From Conidiobolus incongruus B7586 (taxonomy: Eukaryota > Entomophthoromycota > Entomophthoromycetes > Entomophthorales > Conidiobolaceae): 10,993 nucleotides of DNA. Within the stretch, counting starts at the first letter, position 1; the number at the start of each line of letters is the position of its first letter. The stretch covers positions 1 through 10,993 of the forward strand of contig JNEM01009912.1 of assembly GCA_000697335.1 (NCBI GenBank). The letters run 5' to 3'. The notes below the pieces were generated by a model that made no database searches, was not told the DNA's origin, and saw only the letters and a program-made list of their open reading frames with translations. Shown here in pieces: positions 1-6,214 of the stretch. The translations under genes were made by a program, and so were the position numbers.

Positions 1-375
1 AGTCACATTGGAGATATCACACCCCATGAACTAGTTGATCCTATTACTTTCTGCCCGTAAGTTGTTCATGTCCACAAAAATCAACAATGGAACCTAATAT
101 AAGATTATCACAAGCAAACTAATAAACACATCTTCTATCTTCATTTTCAAAAGTATACCGTCTCTAAGTTTTTCTCATAGCCCTCACAAAAGTGTTGAGT
201 CGTGACGAGCGTGAGATATTTACTTTATTCAAAGAACCTGATTCGTAACAAGTCATTTTCACCTACTTTGGTGAACCCCAATAATTTCCCTTAATTACGT
301 GGTAATTTATCGTTTACCACTGGCGATTCCCCGTTTAAGCTTGTAAAGCCCATTGTTGTCAGTGTTAACACCTGA
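1..375 (+). pseudogene. interrupted coding-like frame, unidentified, cut by window edge
   Basis: One plus-strand frame shows fungal-like codon choice (many codons ending in C or T, mixed amino acids) along the whole stretch, and base composition is much less AT-rich than the DNA that begins just after it. The frame is broken by about five internal stops but no shift of frame is needed, and it ends where the composition drops sharply. I do not recognise the product. It could be the 3' end of a decayed host gene or part of an old mobile element; its start lies outside the window. Two alternatives remain. A GTAAGT near the left edge could be a 5' splice site of a live spliced gene. The minus strand also has several short open stretches, so the coding strand is not certain. 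Confidence 0.4.
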
Positions 376-1000
376 CAATTTATAATTTTATAAATATATA
401 CCTTAATATATATTTATTACATATATTTAAGAATACAAATATTATATTGAGTTTATAAATATAATAATAATAATACTAATATAATATAAAAGAAAACCTA
501 ATATAAAAATAATATAAAAATATAAATAAAGTTTAATTAAGTTTTATATTAAAATAAATCACTAATTTATTATGATTTATATTAGATAATATTAATATAT
601 TATAATATTAATACAATATAGTTTTAATCTTATAAAATAGTATAAATAATAATAAATAGTAATAATTAAAAGAAAAAAGAAAAATTTAATTTATTAAATT
701 ATTGAATACTATTTATAAAATTAATTTAGTTATAAAAGTATAAATTAATCATAAAATTTATAATTAATTGAATTATATTGAAATATATATAAGAATTTAA
801 AGAACTAGTATCTTAACATAGTTAAAATATAAATTATTAAATAAATAATTGTTTAAGTAAATTGAAATGATCATAAAATAAAATCATAAAATTATAATAC
901 TAAAGAAAATATTTCACTTATTAAAAATAGAGGTAAAATATTATTTAAAAATTTAATACTTTTAAGAATAATATTAAAAATTAAATATATATAATATATA
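376..1000. other. AT-rich intergenic DNA, no gene seen
   Basis: Almost pure A and T with frequent TAATA and ATTAA runs and stops in all frames. I see no open frame of note, no tRNA-like fold and no mobile element. It separates the broken frame at the left edge from the 3' end of the proline-rich gene. Confidence 0.7.
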
Positions 1001-1006
1001 TTTATT
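1001..1006 (-). terminator. possible AATAAA poly(A) signal for the proline-rich gene A
   Basis: TTTATT on the plus strand reads AATAAA on the minus strand, about 95 bases after the stop codon of the gene ending at 1100. The distance is reasonable for a fungal 3' UTR, but AATAAA is common by chance in DNA this AT-rich. Confidence 0.2.
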
Positions 1007-1099
1007 ACATTAAAGAATGATAGATGAAGTGATAAATTTTTTTAAATATTAATTATAGTATTCAATCACTGATTAATTGTAAATAAGTTGATTATACCA

Positions 1100-2809
1100 T
1101 TAATATTTTTTGTTGGCATGGTTATCCTTATAAGAATCATTTCCTTTCATCGGATAATCCTGACTACTTTCATATACTTTGGTAGGAATTACTCCAGTTT
1201 CACAAGGTGTGGTAGCTGGCTTATTTGGCTTAGTGTATGTAGTGGGGATTGGATATGCAACAGTTGTATGCACGGGATATGATTGTGAAGGAACAGATGC
1301 CTTGGTATTATAGGTAGGGATCACTGGTTTAGTGGTTGGATATGGTGCATTGCGCGTTGTTGTAGTTTCACATGGTGTAGATGTAGTGACGACAGGATAG
1401 CTCTTAGTGGTGGTTACAGGGTAAGCGTTGGTAGTGGTTGTAGCAATTGTGGGGTTGGCGGGAGTTGGCTTAGTGGTAGTGTATACTGAAGTAGAAGGAA
1501 TATAGGGCTTAGTGGTAGATGAAGGGATGACTGGTTTCACAGGAGTTTCATCACACGGAGTGGTTGTGGGTACTGGGGGAATATATGGTTTGGTAGTTGA
1601 TGAAGGAATGACGGGTTTTGTAGTTGTAGTAGTATATAATGGTGGGAGTGGAGCGTATGGTTTAGTAGTTAATGAAGGAATAGCTGGTTTTACGGGGGTT
1701 TCTTCACATGGTGTGGTAGTGTACACTGGAGGAGGAACATAGGGTTTAGTAGTTGATGAAGGGATAATGGGTTTTGTAGTTGTGGTAGTATATACTGGTG
1801 GAGGAGGGATATACTTGGAAGTGGTAGGTGCTGGTGGAGAAACATAAGGTTTAGTAGTTGATGAAGGGATAACAGGTTTTACAGGGGTTTCTTCACATGG
1901 CGTGGTGACTGGTGCTGGAGGAGGAGGAGGAGGAGGAATGTATTTGGAAGTAGTAGGCGCTGGAGGAGGAGGAACATAAGGTTTAGTAGTTGATGAAGGC
2001 ATAACAGGTTTTACAGGGGTTTCTTCACATGGTGTGGTGACTGGTGCTGGAGGAGGAATATATTTTGTAGTAGTTGCAGGAGCGGGTGGAGGAGGTGGTG
2101 GGGGCGGCACATAATGTGAAGTTTTAGCAGCGGGAGGGGGGGGGGGTGGGGGTGGTATATAATGTGTCGTTGTGGGAATGGGAGCTGGTGGGGGAGGAGG
2201 AGGAGGAGGGATGTATTGATTAGTAGTTACTGGAGCAGGTGGTGGTGATGGGATGTTAACTGAAGTTGTAGGAAGAGGAGCAAGTGGTGGTGAATGTGGG
2301 TGTGGGTAATAGGTTGGGGTGCTATCTTCGCAAACTGTGTACACCTTAGTAACCAAATAGCATTTACTTGGATTTTGATGATGCGGTGGCTTGGGATATT
2401 GAGTTGGCTTAATGGGATAAGTAAGAGCTCGGTTTGGAATTACCAGAGGTCCCTGCACAATTGGGTGTTGATAATTATGGGGGGCACGATAGTTATTATT
2501 AACCCATCCGGGATGATAATTGTTCCAATCAGTTATAATGGGACCATGAGCATTTCCAGGTATCTTTGGAATGACAGGTGGCAAATCCTCATCACAATCC
2601 TCGTCAATAGGATAGACAGGGGCAGGTTTGATGGGATAATTCAATTTTGGTGGACTGCTAGTTGGAATTGGAGATTTGCCAGTCACATAACTATTTCCTG
2701 AGGTAGGAAGTGAACTGGTAACTGAAGTTGCAGTAGGATAGTGTGGGCCATCATGGGCAATGATCAAAGAACATAATAAATTGAGGAAAATATGACGCTG
2801 CATCGACAT
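1100..2809 (-). CDS. secreted proline/threonine-rich repeat protein with two-Cys motif (gene A)
   Basis: 569 residues from the first ATG, at 2809; a second ATG two codons later is equally possible, and the open frame upstream has no other ATG. Residues 1 to about 18 look like a signal peptide with a hydrophobic core and probable cleavage after an Ala. A less repetitive region (about 20-145) is rich in Pro, Tyr and Asn. The motif S-K-C-x2-V-T-K-x5-C-E follows, with cysteines at 150 and 160, then Y-Y-P. Next come three octaproline blocks each preceded by Tyr-Ile or Tyr-Val (about 199-242), then Thr/Pro repeats carrying six T-T-P-C-E/D sites (Cys 261, 305, 368, 419, 480, 536). The C-terminus is polar, with no GPI-type or membrane segment. 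It is probably an O-glycosylated wall or matrix protein, by analogy with extensins and mucins. No enzymatic domain is visible. It is a tandem paralogue of the gene at 5015-5950. Confidence 0.82.
   Translation of the reverse strand: MSMQRHIFLNLLCSLIIAHDGPHYPTATSVTSSLPTSGNSYVTGKSPIPTSSPPKLNYPIKPAPVYPIDEDCDEDLPPVIPKIPGNAHGPIITDWNNYHPGWVNNNYRAPHNYQHPIVQGPLVIPNRALTYPIKPTQYPKPPHHQNPSKCYLVTKVYTVCEDSTPTYYPHPHSPPLAPLPTTSVNIPSPPPAPVTTNQYIPPPPPPPPAPIPTTTHYIPPPPPPPPAAKTSHYVPPPPPPPPAPATTTKYIPPPAPVTTPCEETPVKPVMPSSTTKPYVPPPPAPTTSKYIPPPPPPPAPVTTPCEETPVKPVIPSSTTKPYVSPPAPTTSKYIPPPPVYTTTTTKPIIPSSTTKPYVPPPVYTTTPCEETPVKPAIPSLTTKPYAPLPPLYTTTTTKPVIPSSTTKPYIPPVPTTTPCDETPVKPVIPSSTTKPYIPSTSVYTTTKPTPANPTIATTTTNAYPVTTTKSYPVVTTSTPCETTTTRNAPYPTTKPVIPTYNTKASVPSQSYPVHTTVAYPIPTTYTKPNKPATTPCETGVIPTKVYESSQDYPMKGNDSYKDNHANKKY
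1484..2041 (-). repeat. in-gene tandem repeats of the T-T-P-C / S-S-T-T-K-P-Y module
   Basis: Degenerate tandem units code for a T-T-P-C-E-E-T-P-V-K-P core, then I-P-S-S-T-T-K-P-Y, then a Pro-rich linker ending in Tyr-Thr-Thr. The Cys-bearing core occurs four times in this stretch; the S-S-T-T-K-P-Y part also occurs alone between them after T-T-T-T-T-K-P. Spacing between successive cores varies (44, 63 and 51 residues), as expected if units were gained and lost by slippage or unequal crossing over. The repeats stay in frame throughout. Confidence 0.8.
2084..2212 (-). repeat. three octaproline-coding blocks with long G runs on the plus strand
   Basis: Three blocks of eight prolines, separated by short Ala/Thr/His/Lys linkers, give long runs of G on the plus strand, including an unbroken run of 11 G at 2136-2146. 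The plus strand (template for this gene) has several closely spaced runs of three or more G and so could form a G-quadruplex. The 11-G run is prone to replication slippage and to sequencing error. A length error would shift the frame, but the frame is open across it here. Confidence 0.75.
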
Positions 2810-2972
2810 TGAGTTCAATCAAAAATTAAATTAGAAATATGGAATTTAAGTGAAATTTAACTTATTGCTTTAGTTGATCAAAGAACAGCCAGTGTCAGGT
2901 TAATGGCAACTAAAAAATGATACTTTTGACGAAATCGCTTGGATCTAGGTAAATAACAAGAAAAATCATGAG

Positions 2973-2982
2973 CTTATATATA
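2973..2982 (-). promoter_or_regulatory. possible TATA box of gene A
   Basis: Reads TATATATAAG on the minus strand, about 165 bases before the ATG at 2809. It lies between the start codon and the upstream block shared with the paralogue, which is the expected order. The DNA between it and the ATG is less AT-rich than the intergenic gaps, consistent with a transcribed 5' UTR, perhaps with a small intron. TATA-like strings are frequent in this AT-rich sequence. Confidence 0.3.
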
Positions 2983-3023
2983 AAATGAATCGTTAAATAT
3001 TAGTATATACTCCTTTCTTTAGC

Positions 3024-3102
3024 GTAGTGGGGTGCCTACAAATCGATTGTCGAGAAATGTGGGGTAATTTAGTAGCGTTTTTCGAAATATTCTGATTCCT
3101 TC
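3024..3102 (-). promoter_or_regulatory. upstream block shared with paralogue gene B
   Basis: This relatively GC-rich stretch resembles the DNA upstream of the paralogue at 5015-5950. Matching pieces, in the same order on the plus strand, are a GTAG...CCTAC inverted pair (3024-3039), GGGGTAATTTAG (3061-3072; GGAGTAATTTAG in the other copy) and TCTGATTCCTTC (3091-3102; TCTAATCCCTTC in the other copy). The GGRGTAATTTAG element lies about 250 bases before the ATG here and about 240 in the other gene. It is probably a conserved promoter region or a leftover of the duplication. Confidence 0.5.
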
Positions 3103-4714
3103 AACTCCTTGCTTTCACCATTTGTCCCTTTTTACATTCACGATTCCAAATACACTCCTTTTCATTAAAGATTTTGATTGGTCCATTTTCCATTTCAATC
3201 CAACCATAATGAAGAATTTAATAACCAAGAAAACAGGATTTAAATATAGTTTCAATACTAAAAAATCTGAAAATTTAAACAAATAAAAGGAAAGAAATCA
3301 ATGATGAATTACTCCTACCATTAAATAGGAGAATAAATATATAATAACCACTACAATATACTCTAATATTATTTTGTTTTATACTACCTTTATATAGAAG
3401 ACTAAAAATAATATGTTCTGTTATAGCTGTGATAAAAAAGTATTTAGAACCCAACATTTTAATGACGTTTTCAATATGTTAACTGATTATGATATTTTCA
3501 TTAATCATTGGCAATCATATTACTCATGATAGATCATTTCCCTATTTAACAATTTCATTTATAAAATTTGATGTTTTCTGAAAATCCATCTCCAATTAGC
3601 ATTTATTAAATGTATTTTCTATATAAGTTTATTGTATGATATGACCATATTTTCATAAAATGATATGAAGCCAACAATTACTGTTATAACAGAGTATTAA
3701 AAACATTAATAATAATATATATTTCAAAAAAATTGATGTATTTTATTTCAAAATATTTTTTAATATCTACTAATAATAATATTTTGATACCATAGATTTT
3801 GAAATTTATTCAAAGGTTAAGGGTATTATTATCAAATAGTTTTTAAATATGTGAATTTAATAAAACATTAAAATTGATTTAATATAATAGTTTATCACAT
3901 TATCTGAAATATCTTTTATATACTTTGGAAAATATTAATCTATTCCAAATATTCCACAGCTTCCCAAAAAATTCTATATCTTCAAAATCATTGAAACAGT
4001 GGAGAATATGTTATAATTGTCAAATTTTAATATCAGGGAAAAAGAAATCTCTTTAATTGTTCATATTAGGAGAAAACGATGCAGATAAATTTGGGGAAGT
4101 ATTGAACCACATTTGAAAATATCAGATATCAGTTAAACATCCTCTGTGTATTTAAAAATATAACGTATTCCAAATATAGATAAATATACTGAAGACTTTT
4201 CTATAATCGTAAGATTGAAAGTAAATATAACTATATCAAATAAAACAATTATTGATTATATTTTTGCCCAATATTCTCTCTCAATATTAATAAGCATGAA
4301 TAATGTAAGCTTAAAATTAAGAACATAATAGATATATTGAACAAATGATATATGCCTCAAAATAATATGTTTTTCTAAAAGTTATATTACACAAATATTT
4401 TTTTATTAATGGTTTGTTAATAATTTATTTTTGGTGCATTTAAATAGAAAGGTAGAACGAAAAGAATTTAGAATGAAATATTATTGGAATCATTAAAATA
4501 TACACTATATATTAAATTTTAAACAAATTAGTATTAAACATAAAATGTTTCAACTTGAATATACTATAATACAGGAAATTTGTATATTAATATTATTCAA
4601 AAATATATTATTTAATGAAATGAACAATTAATTACATATAAAAATTAATAGGAAATTTAAAAATTATAAAACAAAATTTTTATAAATTTGTAAAAAAAAT
4701 AAATAGAAAAAATT

Positions 4715-4745
4715 TAATAATAATAATAATCATAATAATAATAAT
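4715..4745. repeat. (TAA)n microsatellite
   Basis: About ten AAT/TAA triplets in a row, with one C substituted near the middle. It lies about 125 bases from an (ATT)n tract at 4872-4890 in the opposite orientation, so the two could pair as stem arms. Confidence 0.85.
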
Positions 4746-4871
4746 TTCTAAAAATATCTATAAACTTAGGATATTTTATAAACATTCTAAAAATTAATAA
4801 CTGAATATAATTGAAAATTATAATTTTTTAAAATCTATAAAAAGTTAATGTTTAAATCGTAAATATTTTTA

Positions 4872-4890
4872 ATTATTATTATTATTATTT
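4872..4890. repeat. (ATT)n microsatellite
   Basis: Six uninterrupted ATT triplets in the DNA just downstream of gene B's 3' end, complementary in orientation to the (TAA)n tract at 4715-4745. Confidence 0.85.
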
Positions 4891-4964
4891 TAATATAATT
4901 TTTAACTATTTTTAATTTAGTTAAATTTAGAATTAAAAAATATCTTTTTTTTAATAAGATAAAA

Positions 4965-4970
4965 TTTATT
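4965..4970 (-). terminator. possible AATAAA poly(A) signal for gene B
   Basis: TTTATT on the plus strand reads AATAAA on the minus strand, about 45 bases after the stop codon at 5015-5017. The position is suitable, but chance matches are common in this composition. Confidence 0.22.
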
Positions 4971-5014
4971 AAAATTAATTAATAAAAGTAATTAGTAGAT
5001 AATTCTGGCAACAG

Positions 5015-5950
5015 TTAATATGTTTGAATGGATACGGGTGCTTGAGCATATTTTATGGGTTGGGTTGGGTAGTGACTTTGGGGAGCTTGTGCATTGTAAT
5101 TAATTAGATAAGGAGCCGTAGTTGTGGTGGTAGTGCAAGGAGTGGTAGTAGTAGTTGTAGGATAAGTGTGATGGTTAATTACGCTTGCTTTAGTGGTAGT
5201 AGTACATGAAGTAGTAGTTGTAGGATATGTGTGATAATTGATTACGCTAGCTTTAGTAGTGGTAGTGGTGCAAGGAGTGCTAACTGAAGCAGTGGGACGG
5301 GTGAGATAATGAGTCAAGTGTGGCTTAGTAGCGGTAGTGGTGCAAGGGGTTGTAGTTTCTACGTGATAAGTTGGAACAGCATGATTAGTAGTTGTAGCTA
5401 TAACGATAACTTGATTGCGGGTTGTGCATGGAGTAGTTTCAGCTGTTTTATAAATCACAGAAGTAATTTTGTGAGTGAATGTACTGCAAGGAGTGGTAGC
5501 TGGAATAACTGCACTAGTTGGAATAACTGCCTTGATAGGAGTCGTGGTACAAGGAGTAGTTGTGGGTGGGATAGGTTTATGATGAATAGGGTGTGCAGTA
5601 GGTATAGGAGCGCCGCAAGGTAATGTAATATAAACAGTGGGTAAGCCATTATTATATCTGATATTTCGATTGCGATCCTCATAAACAGGGTAGTAAATTG
5701 GAGGAAAGTGATCATTTTCACAAAGATCAAAAATTTTAGTCACTCTGTGACATTTACTATTTTCTTTGGGGCGATATTGATGTACAGGAACTGGATAATG
5801 AGTTGGAACAGGATGTGGGGCAGGTTGAAGAGTGGGCTGCTGGACAGGTTGAGATACAGTAGGATAACCTGTAATTACAGGAGCTTGAACCTGATAACTT
5901 TCATAAACTTGTCCAATCAAAATCAATTTTATTAAATTCATAGCGTTCAT
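5015..5950 (-). CDS. secreted threonine-rich T-T-P-C repeat protein, paralogue of gene A (gene B)
   Basis: 311 residues from the first ATG, at 5950; the open frame extends four codons further but without another ATG. Residues 1 to about 15 form a short hydrophobic signal peptide (Asn-Leu-Ile-Lys-Leu-Ile-Leu-Ile core). A Pro/Gln/Tyr-rich stretch follows, then the motif S-K-C-x2-V-T-K-x5-C-E with cysteines at 67 and 77, then Y-Y-P, matching gene A in residues and spacing. The remainder is Thr-rich with seven Cys sites of T-T-P-C type (134, 155, 175, 203, 227, 249 as T-S-C, and 272), often followed by Thr runs. One more Cys lies at 112. The octaproline blocks of gene A are absent. The C-terminus has no GPI or membrane segment. 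It is probably a heavily O-glycosylated wall or matrix protein; the function is inferred only from composition. Confidence 0.8.
   Translation of the reverse strand: MNAMNLIKLILIGQVYESYQVQAPVITGYPTVSQPVQQPTLQPAPHPVPTHYPVPVHQYRPKENSKCHRVTKIFDLCENDHFPPIYYPVYEDRNRNIRYNNGLPTVYITLPCGAPIPTAHPIHHKPIPPTTTPCTTTPIKAVIPTSAVIPATTPCSTFTHKITSVIYKTAETTPCTTRNQVIVIATTTNHAVPTYHVETTTPCTTTATKPHLTHYLTRPTASVSTPCTTTTTKASVINYHTYPTTTTSCTTTTKASVINHHTYPTTTTTTPCTTTTTTAPYLINYNAQAPQSHYPTQPIKYAQAPVSIQTY
5138..5272 (-). repeat. two tandem 22-23-residue units in gene B
   Basis: Two consecutive units code for Cys, a Thr run, Lys-Ala-Ser-Val-Ile-Asn, Tyr or His, His-Thr-Tyr-Pro and another Thr run, 22 and 23 residues long. They are close to identical at the DNA level, which suggests recent duplication within the gene. 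Confidence 0.8.
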
Positions 5951-6032
5951 AATGAAAATCACAATAGAAATAAATTAGATTACGAATAAGTTAGATTTAT
6001 AAAGTATAATATGCATGAATATATGTATATAT

Positions 6033-6041
6033 ATTTATATA
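6033..6041 (-). promoter_or_regulatory. possible TATA box of gene B
   Basis: Reads TATATAAAT on the minus strand, about 83 bases before the ATG at 5950. It lies between the start codon and the upstream block shared with gene A. An alternative TATAAAT lies at 5995-6001, about 45 bases before the ATG. Neither stands out strongly from the AT-rich background. Confidence 0.28.
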
Positions 6042-6101
6042 TTCAAGTCTCTCTATCATAAAAATAAATAAAAAATACTCTTTTGAACCCAAGCAAGTTA
6101 A

Positions 6102-6214
6102 GTAGGAGAGTGGATGTTAATGGAAATGCCTCCTACAATAAACTCATGAAATTTTCTTTTACATCTCTCACTTTGATGGATGTTGAAGGAGTAATTTAGC
6201 GATCTAATCCCTTC
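6102..6214 (-). promoter_or_regulatory. upstream block shared with paralogue gene A
   Basis: This stretch contains GTAGGAG (6102-6108) and its inverse CTCCTAC (6130-6136), then GGAGTAATTTAG (6188-6199) and TCTAATCCCTTC (6203-6214). The order matches the block at 3024-3102. The spacing between the first and second elements is about 30 bases longer here. Its base composition is clearly less AT-rich than the DNA beyond it. Confidence 0.5.

Larger units (their letters stand above)
3103..4964. other. intergenic DNA, AT-rich, no convincing gene
   Basis: The first 140 bases are still fairly mixed in composition and may belong to the upstream region of gene A. The rest is strongly AT-rich. A 60-codon minus-strand frame at 3275-3457 exists but has no recognisable features. 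A small perfect hairpin, CTCCTA and TAGGAG with an 8-base loop, lies at 3312-3331. Two triplet microsatellites are listed separately. No tRNA, rRNA or mobile element was recognised. Confidence 0.6.

Noticed and set aside
1512-2701. Plus-strand open frames (1512-1742 and 2294-2701) opposite gene A
   Set aside because: They are antisense shadows of the repeats and low-complexity codons of gene A, with Val/Gly-rich or Trp-rich translations and no signal, domain or independent codon bias.
3275-3457. 60-codon minus-strand frame
   Set aside because: It has an ATG start, but the composition is Ile/Phe/Ser/Leu-rich as expected from AT-rich DNA. No domain, no clear promoter and no coding-like third-position bias. 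It could be a tiny unknown gene, but the sequence does not support calling it.
5309-5935. Plus- and minus-strand frames overlapping gene B (5309-5623, 5455-5730, 5708-5935)
   Set aside because: They are other-frame shadows; gene B has the signal peptide and the motif shared with its paralogue, while these have implausible compositions.
1100-5950. Reading genes A and B as plant extensins or as GPI-anchored adhesins
   Set aside because: Extensin Ser-Pro4 repeats are absent and the C-termini lack the hydrophobic segment needed for a GPI anchor. Similarity is limited to proline runs and Thr content.
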